Source: Trichuris trichiura
Taxonomy: Eukaryota > Nematoda > Enoplea > Trichinellida > Trichuridae
Length of the DNA stretch: 64,000 nucleotides
Reading direction: 5' to 3'
NCBI GenBank assembly: GCA_037903355.1
Contig: JBAJFE010000026.1
Location: 7,564,001 to 7,628,000 of the forward strand
Notes under the pieces: generated by a model
Told to the model about the DNA's origin: nothing
What the model saw: the letters and a program-made list of their open reading frames with translations, nothing else
The model's database searches: none
Shown here: positions 1-12,000 of the stretch, in pieces
Numbering within the stretch: the first letter of the stretch is position 1
Layout of the letters: each line of letters starts with the position of its first letter
Program-made: the position numbers and the translations under genes

Positions 1-11
1 TCTTTGCGGAC

Positions 12-233
12 TTAACCGCTGGGCATCGTGAGCATCAGAACCTGGGAGAATGTATCAATGGGCACCAATGTAGACGCCGCTCCGTTTGGTAAGAGACTCG
101 CAGTGGCCTGTCCCAACTTGACTAGCCGCAGCTTCATCGTTGGCTCAAAACGTCCTGCGAGTGGGTGCCCCATGTCAGCAGTCGCAGCACCAAGGAGGCT
201 CAGAAGCACAGAGCAACCGCGAGTCTGTCCCAT
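12..233 (-). CDS. First exon of a possible secreted protein (partial)
   Basis: The reading frame starts with a methionine followed by a short polar stretch, a hydrophobic core (SVLLSLLGAATA) and a plausible signal-peptidase site, which is how a secreted precursor begins. About 50 mature residues follow with no cysteine and no motif I recognise. The frame meets TAA at 12-14, but just before it the minus strand reads GCG|GTTAAGT, a reasonable splice donor, so the gene probably continues off the left edge of the window. The antisense frames here are also open, so part of the signal could be compositional. Identity unknown. Confidence 0.4.
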   Translation of the reverse strand: MGQTRGCSVLLSLLGAATADMGHPLAGRFEPTMKLRLVKLGQATASLLPNGAASTLVPIDTFSQVLMLTMPSG

Positions 234-1543
234 ATCTTTTTCTTCTTCCTTTATCTCACATGTTTGGCATAGGCGACGGAGCCTTCATGAAACATATGCG
301 CAATGCTGGCGCTCCATCATTAATGTCGAACTTCTTGGTCACTGACGAGCTTGACGCAACTATCCTTTCTTCTCAAGCTGGTACCACTGACAAGCCAACT
401 AGATCGTTGGGCAGTGCAGATGGCTGGCCATATCTTCCCATAGTTGACCGTGGCACGGCGTCGTAAGTTTAGCAAGCCAACGGAAAGGTGCCTGAACAGC
501 TGAACGGTAGAAGATCTGGACCGCTACATGTGCTCACAGCTGCCTGCGTACTCATATCTTACTTTCGGGAAGAATAGTTGCATCTCACGCAAAGTGATGC
601 TCGCCCCGCGACAGTAAGCTCGTGGCGTCTAGTAACACCAATGCAATATCATCATATCATTACTTAGGATAGGCCACACCACCACTCGGCACGACAGCAC
701 AACAAGCGACTGCCACAACGACTGAAGAACGACTAACGACAAAAGACTGTAAACTACATTTACCGTAAGTTTGATTGTCAGGTCCTATGTATCCTGCAAA
801 TCAAAAAATGTTAGCCATAGCGCTACTGAGAAAAAATTGTTAAAGCTTTTTCTTATGAGAAAAAAATTTAGACGAATTCTTAAATTTAAAAAAAAACAGC
901 AAAGTTCGAAAACGAAATAGTAAATCCATTTTTATCCATTGGCGGCTCTTTTCCTTTAAAGCAGAACGCGCCTTATTCCGGCGGATGGGGTTTCAGTACA
1001 CGCGATATACAATATTATTACTTTTTCTGTCCTTTTTTCGTGCGCTGACGGCTGGAAACGCGCAACTCGAAAACTCTAGTTGCGTTGGGAGAAAGAAAAC
1101 ATGCGCTGTTCCAATGTGTTTGAAAACAGAGCCTATCGTCCATAATGAATTATTTTCTCGTAATAAAATAATGAATAGCCGCGTTAGAACGAGTTAATTT
1201 TCCGCAGAATATTACTACCTTAGAGTAAACAGCATTGCATGTACCGTGCGACCTTAGGGAAGAATAATACGTTTTGACATACTGTGAGTACCATACATAA
1301 GCTTTATGCCTCCCGATCGGAGTGATATTAACAGCGGGTTTTGCTGTTGCTGCAGCTAGTAAGAAATTAATCATTTTTAGGCGCCAGCGCAAGCAAAAGT
1401 CTTTTCGCATTATCATGGAGGCAAAATTTCTCGACAGCCGCGATCTTCTAATCGCGTGACTGAGTTGTACTTCTGTTTCGTGCTCAAGAAAAACATACTA
1501 TTCAATTTTTTTCACTCAGTCGCCGTTTTTCTATTATTCTGCC
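234..1543. other. No recognised gene; one weak secreted-peptide ORF
   Basis: This stretch is mostly AT-rich and carries only short ORFs. The best is 985-1197 (+), 70 codons from an ATG, with a hydrophobic segment (YTILLLFLSFF) and then three cysteines. It has no matching splice sites or homology that I can see, so I treat it as possible but unsupported. Confidence 0.4.
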
Positions 1544-1699
1544 ATGGACTCCGAAAAGGTTGATTTTGAACTCCCTAATGTTAAAGAGGAAAAGCTAGCA
1601 ACAAAAGGCAAAAATACACCTAGTAAACGCGGTAAGATCGTTAACTGCAAACTGCGGGAGGAAATATTCATTGTGAAAAAGAGCGCTGCGTCAGCAACG
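1544..1699 (+). CDS. Small charged ORF, possible first exon
   Basis: An ATG opens a 51-codon frame whose first 29 residues are rich in Lys and Glu. After those residues the sequence reads CGCG|GTAAGATC, a strong splice donor at about 1632, so the coding part may be only the first 88 nt of a longer gene. Downstream exons were not found before the UFSP2 gene, which runs the other way. The family is not recognised. Confidence 0.28.
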
Positions 1700-1715
1700 T
1701 GAATTTGGCATGACG

Positions 1716-1727
1716 GATGACGTCATC
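1716..1727. promoter_or_regulatory. Palindromic CRE/ATF-like site
   Basis: GATGACGTCATC is a perfect 12-base palindrome containing the full TGACGTCA element bound by CREB/ATF bZIP dimers. It lies about 200 bases beyond the 3' end of UFSP2 and inside or just after the small ORF at 1544. Function is inferred from the motif only. Confidence 0.35.
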
Positions 1728-1921
1728 GTCTGCTGTTCTTTTTTGTCAACACAAACAAGGAAAAGCATTCAGCGGCAGACTGTTATGGATGCCAAAAAAC
1801 GGATCACGCGCTGCTACAATCTGAATTCGCGCTTTTCATTAACACCATTGTGTGCTTCATTTTAATTGGGTAAAAATGTCCAGAGTCGAAGAAGCGAGAC
1901 ATAAATGGCCAAAAGCCCACT

Positions 1922-4900
1922 TCAGAATATCCTAGGTCGACCTGGAAGCAGTAAATTGTAAAATGGACCTTTTGCCCAGAACGTAGACGGCTTCCACCCG
2001 CACCAACCCTGCGAATTGAAGGCATCGTTATTAAAAGCAAAACGTATACGCTGAATGGTTTTTACTTTTTGAATTATGCTTTTCGCCTCCTCCGGGCCGG
2101 TATAGTGCGGGTCCAGAACGAGATATTTGACCAAGCTTGAAGCTTCGTCGATAAAAACGCCAAGGATCACGTGAGCCAGTACTCCACCTCCTTGAATAAA
2201 AGCGTGAGCATAGGAGAATCCAATGCCAGCCAGTTTCCTACCAATCATTACAGGTGTACCTTCGCTCTTAAAATGGCACAACAACTCATCCGCGTTTAGA
2301 TCGATTTCTGAACCGCTTCTTACGTTTAAGATTTTTGAATCTATCTGAAGAAGAATTGAAAAGTGGAAATAGCTCGCAAGCTCCTTACAAACCTTCAACA
2401 CGTGACCGAGAACGTAGTTCAGTTCCAAAGAGCCGATCCACTTTTTGGCTCCGACGAAACTGGATTGCTTATCGCCTACCTGAACCAACGCCTTCAAAAG
2501 AAACACTAATGCGTAAAAACAAAAGAAAAAGATTCCTTAATCGAAATTACTTCTTGAATTTCGCGATGCGTTGGTACAGGGACATCGGTATAACCGTTGA
2601 GTACGTACCAAGACCATATAGTTTGCAGGCTGCGATAGGCGCAACCCCAACCGCGATCGTCGAGTGAATTTTGCATGTAATGGTGGTATTCATATGGCCC
2701 TTGCACGACAGCAGTTTTTCCCGCGGCTTAAAAGCAGAAAGTTATTGCCTATTGAATAAACAGAAATTTTGACTACAAGGAAGCGAGCATATTGAGTATT
2801 TTAAAGAAAAACTCCATTCCTTTTTGCTCAATGCCTCCGCGTGGCCAAGCGGCAAGCAAAGAAACAATACAGATGCGCAACGCTTTTATAATTACAAGCA
2901 TTGGTTTGGCTTTTACACACTTGGACGGCAAGAACGGTTCCATCATTATTTTCTTAATACTTTATGGACCGCTGGAGAATAACTGTTACTAACTTGACGC
3001 ACTGAGATAAATGGCATCAAAGCAAATTCAATAGTGGCTGAGAATTACTCGGAGGTGGAGCAACCAACTTATGAATGCTGCGTATCAGCTCTCCTTCCTT
3101 TGCAAGTTCAAATTGACAGGTGCGTCGAAAGAAGCAGCGATCCATTGGCAAATTCCATATACGGTGCAACATAAATCGATAATCTTCTAAAAGAAAGAAA
3201 TGCATTAAGGCAATTGGCATTGATTTATCAAATCACCTAATTGTTCATCCGGCCGATTCTTTGGAAGGCAAACAGACATGTACAAGCTACTGGGAGGCGG
3301 CAAAAACAACATACATTCGACAACAGGGAATGACAATGACTGAAACGACGGTTAATGCAGATGGGAAATTTCAATAATTCGCTACGCAGACAATACGAAA
3401 ATGGAAGAAAGACAATCGTACTTCAAAATCGCTAAATTGGTAAATTGCTCTCTCGTGTGCGTTGAGACAACGTTGTAACGAATTGCACAAGGCCGAATGG
3501 ACATCCGAAAGGTTAGCTTCTTTGGGAACCACTGCGATAGCATTGAGCGTACACGGAAGGCGGTAATGGAGAAAGTTGTCTAAAACAATTCCAGCGCCTA
3601 TACTCACTTGTGGAAGCTTAAGGCATTCGCACCACGCGGAATGACTTTAACTAATTCAGCGCAGCGATGCTGTATTGGCAAAGCAAATGTCAATACGAAG
3701 AGTATGTATACCTATAGAAAGTTCGACTCCAACAACTCCCGAACCCCCGTCGAAAGGAATGGATGTGTCAAAGAAGCACTGCACATCTACGGGTTGCTGA
3801 AACAGCAAATGCGTGTAAAACGTAACGATTAAAGTCGAGAGATGAATTACGTAAAACTGACTGCTCTCATGTATACATTTCTTCTCACCGGATAGGCTGG
3901 ATAATCTGCGATGTAATTCGCTGGCAGTACTGCTTGCCACTCCAATGTTGTACGGTTCTTCCATCGAGTTGTGCGAGGCCAGCACATCCATAGCTTTCGA
4001 CAGGAAGAAAATACGACTTGGATAAAACTCCTCCTTAAGACGGTTGTAGGATATCTCTATCTCCTTCCTTGCATCGACTAAATGAGGAAAAAAATTTGCA
4101 TGTTACGAAAAAAGTTTGCCAACGTATGAACATCTGTTGAACAAGTGAGCATTCAAGTATTCTCAAGTCTAGTTTGGTCTCTGCAGTCACCCCACGAAGG
4201 TAACTAGATTCTGCGCAGGTAGATTTCACTGATTTTTTGAAGTGACTGAGTGACGAGGCAAACGGCTTACATTTCTGCTTTTCAAACGCGCGTGAGTAAA
4301 CGCATACAGATAAACGAAAATAAAACTACAGTACTTTTAGCAAAACGAAGTCTGACTTACATGTTGTGTGGTCTTTCGGAAGACAAATGCGCAAACTGGA
4401 AAATACTGTCGATCGAATGGTGCAAAATGACTGCGCCAACTCTTCGACTTCTATCCAAGATAGCAACGGTTCCGGAGAATCCTCTATGCCTTCAAAGGAG
4501 TCCAAATGGACAAACTGGAACTTGGCCGAGTTCAAGTCCGTCGGGGATGTCCAGCAAAAAACATAGCCATTGGCTGAAGGCATAAAGACGTTGGACAACT
4601 AAACCACCATACGTGATGGCTTGGAATAGCACCAGGGAAAGGTGAGCAAAACTCATTTACTTCTTTTTCCTGCAAACGTCGTCCGATTGCTCGAAAACTG
4701 TCGTAACAGAAATGCTCTCTATGCTGACTGCTTGTAATGGAGAAGAACCCAACTACGCTTATGCCTAAAAGGGACGGTTTTTAAGCGAGAACAATTTTCA
4801 GGCAATAGTTATGAAGAACCTCCCGGAAGAGTATCGCAGATTTGAAGAATTTCTTCCAGCGAGTCTTCGTTGTCAATGCTAAGATCATTTTCCAAAGCTA

Positions 4901-5039
4901 AACCTCGGAAAACGAACACCGCCTTTGCAATGCCCACTCCTACAAGAATTCCTGAGGTAGTCTCCTCGCCTTTGCCATAGAGAAAATGGCCACTCTGGAA
5001 ATAAATATAATTTGCTGCTGGAAGCGTAATTGTTCTCAT
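1922..5039 (-). CDS. UFSP2: UFM1-specific protease 2 (multi-exon)
   Basis: UFSP2 is the cysteine protease that matures UFM1 and removes it from substrates at the ER. The C-terminal catalytic half is clear: YEYHHYMQ, then [10 protein letters not shown] with the catalytic Cys, [32 protein letters not shown], the DPHYTG Asp-His motif, GWCGW, and a C-terminus like the human one. Exons resolved from the 3' end are 1922-2008, 2066-2190, 2242-2344, 2393-2491 and 2551 to about 2728. Introns between them are 57, 51, 48 and 59 nt. Farther upstream, about 3047-3186 ([12 protein letters not shown]), 3422 to about 3586 ([14 protein letters not shown]) and 3608-3991 match the middle of the protein. Exon 4361-4598 and the ATG exon ending near 4809 ([19 protein letters not shown]) supply an MPN-like N-terminus. 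Boundaries in the N-terminal half are not fully resolved. Confidence 0.9.
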
Positions 5040-6069
5040 TTACCCCAAGGAAGTTTGTTGAAACTTTCAATTGCATATCACGAATACGATTACTTCTCGC
5101 TGACAGAGTGACAGTAGGAAGGCAATAAAATTCAGGTAAGAATAAAAAGAACACAATTTGCCTCCCTTAGGCGGAATTGCGCGCTGTTAATCAAGAGTCT
5201 ACTTGCAAAATTCGAAATGTTGAAATAATTCGCTGGTTGGCTATCGCCTACGCTTACTTTGTAACGACGAATTTGTACTAGCACATAAAAAGACTTCATC
5301 AATCATCTTCGAACTAATAAAACTGCCAAAAATATTTATCCGCGTTAAAAATCGACGGGTTATCAGACTGGGATCGATTTAAGGCAACGAACAATTGAAA
5401 CTTTGGTTCTGACTTGAAGGCTTTCCGGGGCTTTACCATAAATTGGTTTAGCTCGTTACATTCACATTGCGAATAAAATTATTTGCCAAAAAAATAACTA
5501 GCCAATTTCTGGGCTTAACATTTGCGCTAGACTTTGATGGTCGAACAAAAATGTGAAAGTCTTTCGGAGAATGTTGGCTAGTCGCATTGCATGATCTTAG
5601 ATATGAGCTGCTGATTTTAATTCTAAGGAACAGGCGTGAGATTTTGTTTGCATTCACGGCTTCGACGCCGTGATGACGCTATTAAAGGAAGGCTTATGAG
5701 CTGTCGCGCTTGAAAGTTCCAATACTCTCAAGCATGCACAGTAAGTAACTGCAAAAGCTCTTTGCCCTTGGAATTCTCATGCGCAAGAACAGTTGAACAA
5801 AAGTGGTTGTGAAAACGGAGCGAACTTGTCATTTTTGATTGTTCGTACACAGATGCTTTACGCACAGTGCTCACGATTTTCAAAACCCAGCTGAAACTAA
5901 ACTATTGCAAAAAAATGTCGAAATTTTGAACAGAAGCAATGCAGTTTCCACTTACTGCGCGCATCAAAAACGCAGTTGGTACGCGAAGTCTCCCTCGAAC
6001 GTTAACAAAACCTGCGCACACTTTATTATCCCATTGAGTGGCACTCTTCACGGAAATAAGGCAGCTGCT
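5040..6069. other. Divergent intergenic region, UFSP2 / golgin-84
   Basis: About 1 kb separates the UFSP2 start (minus strand) from the golgin-84 start (plus strand), so both promoters should lie here. I see only short AT-rich ORFs and no clear TATA box or repeat. Confidence 0.5.
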
Positions 6070-9000
6070 ATGTCGTGGATATTGAATCTTAAAGAGAAGG
6101 CAGAGAACTTGCTTGATCATATTGACGATGTAGCCGCAACAGCCCTTCAGAAGCCTGTTGGAAATACTTCGTTTTTCGATGATGGGCGAGATGATCATCG
6201 GGCAACGTTAAACAACGGACCTGTAAACATACTAGCCAAGTCAGACGTGTTGTAAGTTCTGTACTTATGCTATGCTAAATGTTTAGCAGCGTCTAAGTGA
6301 GTCCAAGCGCATAACTTTAAGCATTTATTTTTTATTCTCAATTCTTTCCGCAAAGCGGTGTTCAAAGCTTGTTTTACCATTTTTCCCCTTTCAAAACGGC
6401 TAATATATTTTGCTTTGCTGCGCAGGCTTCACCCTGTGCCGTTGGTAAACGATGGCGGTAGTCACAAAAGTAGAATACCAGTGAATATGGCAGATAATAT
6501 GTCGGACTCCAGGTCGATAGAATCAAAGTCGCACAGTCGAAATTCTAGCATGGGCAATGGCTATTTGCAAATAGACGGTTCACCCGCGGTTGTTGCCATG
6601 GGTTCTACCGGCGACCAAAATGGTAAAAATGTTGCATTCTGCTTGTTTTGCCTTCTTGCCAATATTTGTCCATGCCAATGTGTTTCCAGTTTTAAACTGT
6701 ACCAAACTGTGCCAGTTTCGTTTCTAGGCAAGCTATCGTAATAACATCATCGGTGAACTAGCCTTTAGCGGTTGCAAACTTTGTTTGACGTTGCAGCTCC
6801 TTTTGATGAGTTCAGTCTTTGGTCCAAAATGCCTTCTTTTTTACAGTGACACGTTCAAAAGGGCAGATTTTTTGTTTCTGCAGGTTAACCTTCAGCTCAG
6901 CTTTTCTAGGTTTGAACATTTGTTTATCCCAGGGCAACAGACATTCGTTTACTTCAGGCAGTGTTGTAATTGCTTTTGAAAAAGCAGAGGACGGGTTGGA
7001 CAGGCTTGCAGCCGATGTATCCCTGCCAAGTATGGAAGCAAAAGACCATCAAATAGCGATATTGCGTCTACGTATACAGGAATTGGAAAGTTCCCTTTCC
7101 AAGAGCCAGGCATTGATTCGCAGGTAAGTATCTAATCACGCAATCGTAATAAATGTCCATCTATTCAGTGCAGACACCCAGCTAGAAAATGTTCAAGAAA
7201 TTGAAAGTCTCAGGCATCAATTGCAGATTCTCGAAGCGGTCCTTTCCGAAGAACGTAAAGCTTTCGAATATGCAAAGGTTCTTGTTACCGCCCCAACCTT
7301 GCGAAAATGATTCATGCATAGCGGTGCTTTGTAGGCGGAATATTTAAGTCGCATTCAGGAAGTCGAGAAGGAGAATGTGGCCGTCTTGGAAAAATTGGCA
7401 CTTACAAATCACGAGCTGAACGAACAGAAACGTTTGTTGGGCTTTTCCTGGTTATGATGCATTTCTGCTAACGGAAATGTTTGTAGTATGCTGTCAGCAG
7501 TCGAGTGAACAGCTTGCACTTGTTAAATTTAATCTCGATTCATGCAAGCAAGAATTCGAAGAATACAAAGTTAAAGCTACCCGAATATTGCAGGTTAGTA
7601 CGAGTACAGCTATATTAGCCAGTTGACGCTGTCCGTAAGATGGCTGACAGTGACTTCTGCTTTATTTTATCCTTAAGTCACAAGCTTCACCTTGCGTAGC
7701 ACTAACAGCTCATGATTTGCACGGCCAAATAAGCAGTTAACTATAAGCTAGTAAAAATCAATTATTAATTGCATTTCTGAGTCCAAGTGATTATATAGAT
7801 CTTCTATATCGTAACAGGCGAGAAATGCTGTTAAGTCTGCCTTTTTTATTACAAACACAGTTCCCTTGAGAAAGATCAAAGTAATTGGTCGTTCAGACTT
7901 ATGCTTTGACGAGGCGGGTAAATTCGACGAGTACGGTTCGACGCACAGGTGAATCGTGCTAATGGTATCTGGCGTGTGACTTATGAATGTTGTCAATGGC
8001 CAACCCTCGTTTAGTTCATTGAAGCATTCATTTTAACCCATTTTAACTGAGTTCTAACAAGTTCATAGAGTGACATTACTTTTGGAGTCTTTTTTATTAC
8101 TTCTTCAGCTTATACGGAGAATCAATAATCACTTAAGACCGGATGTTGCCCTTAGCGGTCTGGCCATACCCTAAATCAGCATAGACAGCTAAATATTGCG
8201 CGGTTCACAAAGCGGGTGTTTAAGCCATTTGTAAACTTTCATAGGTAAAAATGCTTACTAGTGTTTCGGTTGAATGGCAAACCTGTTCTGCCGCATTGAA
8301 GGATTGCCTTATAAGCCGGTTTTGTACTAAGCGGTCCGAAGCTACAGCTCAGATTTGCGAGACTTCGCTACTGTGGAATATTTTGAAGATGAGACAGGAA
8401 TAGTTCATCTATATGATCAGTGGTTCCGTGCTGGTTTACATGATGCCCACATTAGATTTATTTTCATAAATGGAGTGTATCGTACAACTGCTTGAGATAC
8501 GAAGGGAAGAAACTGCTTAAGATGCAGAAAGTTTGCATGCTACCCCTGTTGATCTCAGCGTTGGGGCAAGATTAGTCTATAAAAACATTCAGCAGCGGAC
8601 GAATCATAGGACGTCCCGTTTTGGCAATTAAAGTCTTTTCTTTTACGGCTACCGGACTTGCTTTGTCAAGATATGTTTCGGCTTAGAGTGGCTTCCAGTG
8701 GCGCCTTTGCTGATGTATGCTGCAACGTAATCCGAGCATACGTCTGAATACTCCGTTCAGTGCGCTTGTTGTTCAGTCTATCCTTAATAACTTACTAATT
8801 TCAAGCTAAAGTCCATCATCACCTGTTCTACAAAATCTTTAATTTCTGTTGGGAAATGGATGAGCGTCTGGCGGTTACTCGACCTTTCGCTTGAGCATTT
8901 AACATTCAAGTCAAGGTATGCACTCACTAACCTCGCTTCACACCGCTGCTCATCGAAAGCCTTCACAGTAAGCGTTTTTTCCACTGGGAAATGCATAGGC

Positions 9001-12000
9001 ATTTAGTAACTAACTTAATTGGAAAGTTGTTACTGCTAACAGGGACCGCATTGAACGCCGTTCTGCACATCAGAGGTCAGTGAGCCAGCTTTGCAGAGTT
9101 TTCTAACAGGAAGGGGCCTTACTCAGATCCCCCTATGGATTGTCCTAAATTCAGGCCTTTCGGGGGCAACGACCTCATGTTGTTGTACTGAGCAAGGATT
9201 TCGTCCACCGGGTAGCGCTGGCACAGAATCTGTTGCACTTAAGATGCTCAGGGGATAATGACACTTGGAAACGTACTCTGCTGATGCGTACATGAATATA
9301 TCCATGGAAAGTTACCCTATGAGAAGAAAACACATCAGTAACGAACCTGGATGAAGGCGGGAGCTCATGGAATCGCACTTCCTTAGTTTCATCCAAGCGC
9401 ATCCCTTTTAAATGGGGAAATGGAGGTCCGTACACACGCTAAGACGTACCCTATCTTGTGCGAGGCCGCGCAAACGGCTTTGCAACACCTGACCAGCAGA
9501 ATCCCGGACCCACCAAAGCAAGTGGTCGCACGCGCACGACGGAAAATGTGCTCATACACCGTAAAAGGGTTCACCTGGAAACAAATCGCATCGAATGCTG
9601 GCAATGGGAAAACATGACGGCATGGAAACGAGAGCGCAATCGAAAGGAAGGCTTGGAAACATTGCCAGCGAACATGGTGTTCCCACGATCAACAGTCATT
9701 CAATAAAATTTATGCTTGTAAACCAATGGAAATGCACTGCACGGAAAGGAAGCCGTGAGGAAACGCGCCGGCACGAGATACGACAAAACAAACCAGAAAA
9801 TTCACTGAGAGCTCGGCATGACGGCCGAAATCGCCCGAAAGGAAACCTTCGAAAGCTGGCCAACGAAAAATAATGGACGCTGCCTTGAGAACCAAAAGGA
9901 GATCGCCCATCGACGGTAGTCATAGGTTAGACGGCAGATTTCATCTGTACGGACAACGAGTGAAAAAGAATTGCACCTTTTAGATTTACGGCTTAAGGTT
10001 TCTGCTTTCCAGATTTTTAACGATCTGACAGGAGTCAATCGTACACAGAACTTTCGGGATTCTTCCCCTACTGTATGCACCCCTACTGCCTTGAAGCAGA
10101 ATGGGAAATAGCCTAAGTTAATCATGAGCCAGAGGTTGACTACGGAAAGTAGGTAGCTTCCTACAGTAATCTGAACTTGAGGGATTTGTTCAATTGCCTC
10201 CTGCAGTTAGAGGGCGCCCTTTTCCCGCGCGCGTTACGAAACAGGGTTGACAAGGAGCAAGTTGGAGAGTTCGCGTAACGCTTTAATGAGTGCACGTTCT
10301 CGGCTGCACGATTATTTATGTTGTAAAAAAGTTTGAATTCGACCTTATGAGCCCCCATCATTATCTAGAAATCGCCCGTCATTAGAGTTTCAACACTTAG
10401 TTGCTCGAGACAAAATTGGTAAAGTGAGCCATCTTGTTCATTAAGAAAGAACAATGTCCGTTGTTGATAGGATACAGATCATTACCATCAGAGCCCCAGC
10501 GGCTGTTTGCGCGGCAACACCAAAGGGTAATGCGCTATTGCTATTGCGGTTATTGACCCATAAACCTTATGTTTAGGCTTAGGCTAGGGCAGGAGAAGAT
10601 TTTTTTGCGGACATCCCTCGAAGCGAAAGCGAATTTCTTTTCTTCGCTTTTTTTTAACGACACGTCAGTTTTTGCAGCGCCCTCTCGCCAGCCAGCGCTC
10701 CTCAGCTCAGGAGCGCTTCCTTGATTTCTAGCAGCTTTACCTTAAAAAGTCACTGATTTAAACATTTTGCAGTGTAACGTTACGGCAGCGAGCTTTATGC
10801 ATTCAAAATCTTTGACGATAGGATGCTTTATAACGAAGCAGTGACGTTTCGTTATTTCGTGCGAATCGAATGCGGCTTTTCTAAAGTCTTTCGAATGATG
10901 CTTTATTAAACTGTACGCTAACATTTCAAAACGTCTTCCTTCATACACGTTGCTTCCCTTCGTCTCTTTAGTGATCATCCTTTCTTAGGAAATCGATCGC
11001 CTTGCGGTCACTTGAACTTACTATCTTTTAAGCAGTAGTCAATCATCCATGAGCTCCTGCATAAATTCGTCAGGGGATGGTGGAGGTGGCGAATCAGGGT
11101 TATTATATTTTGCCATCATAATTGACCATATTTTCTCTTGAATTCGTTTGTACTCGTCATAATTAGCCAGAATAAACAATTCAAAGGCCAGTGGCAGCAG
11201 TCGGCTTGGTCCCGGCAAGTTTGAACTCGTATCAATTCCGCCAGAATTGCTTGTTGTCAAAAGCGTATCTGTCGGGGCGGTGACTCCGGGATATTTGGCC
11301 CGGATCTCGTTGGCTTTGCAACAGACCGAGTCTATTTTCGTTTTGAAACAGTCGTCAGGGAGATTTAATTTTGTCACGTCTTTTTCAATCATACAGTTCA
11401 AATCCAATTCTTCCTTCAATTTTTGCTTAGCCACAGTCTCCTCCGTCTGTTTGGAATAAGCCGGCGCAAGTTTCTCTTTGCTGCGCCCGCTTGACACGCT
11501 GGGAACGTCAGCAGTGACTATCCACAGTTAGTTAATTAACTATTCGAAGGAACCTGAAGCGTAAAGTCTGAATCAACCGCAAGTATTCATTTCCGACAAA
11601 GAAGAAGATTACCGGTCGCTTCGTTTCGCAAATGATTGTTTAAAATACAACTGCCGCGTGATAGCAGTAAAGTTTTTAATTTTGGCTGTTTTCGTACACA
11701 AGTTAAAATTTTTTTTTGATGACAGAGTACAATATGTCTTGCTTTTAACAATGGGAACGAAGTCGCAGGTTCATAGCGCTGTGAAGTACATGGTTTGACT
11801 TGCACACGTTTTGACGCTTGGCGGTTAACTTGTAGTACTTTGACCTAGTGGATGGTTCTCTATTATTTTGATTTCACAAGCTGGACATTTTAATACCTGC
11901 ATCTCTCATTTCCGTACGTCGCAGTAGCTGGCTGTTGCTGGTTCTTTCCGGCAGTCCATTCATCGCGTGAAACTTACGCTTGATAATGAGCGGTTACGCT

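Larger units (their letters stand above)
7594..11038. other. First part of golgin-84 intron 6; GC-richer ORF-dense patch
   Basis: No recognisable gene lies here. Between about 9400 and 9925 several frames on both strands stay open. The plus strand repeats short GGAAA-type words at irregular spacing, which looks like compositional bias rather than coding. The remainder is ordinary AT-rich intron. Confidence 0.5.

Noticed and set aside
3656..3991. Independent 111-codon gene on the minus strand
   Set aside because: It lies inside UFSP2 and the stretch with [11 protein letters not shown] matches the middle of that protein, so it is exon plus intron read-through.
9420..9923. Cluster of overlapping ORFs on both strands
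   Set aside because: All frames are open together because stop codons are rare in this GC/GGAAA-biased patch; no single frame has protein-like sequence.
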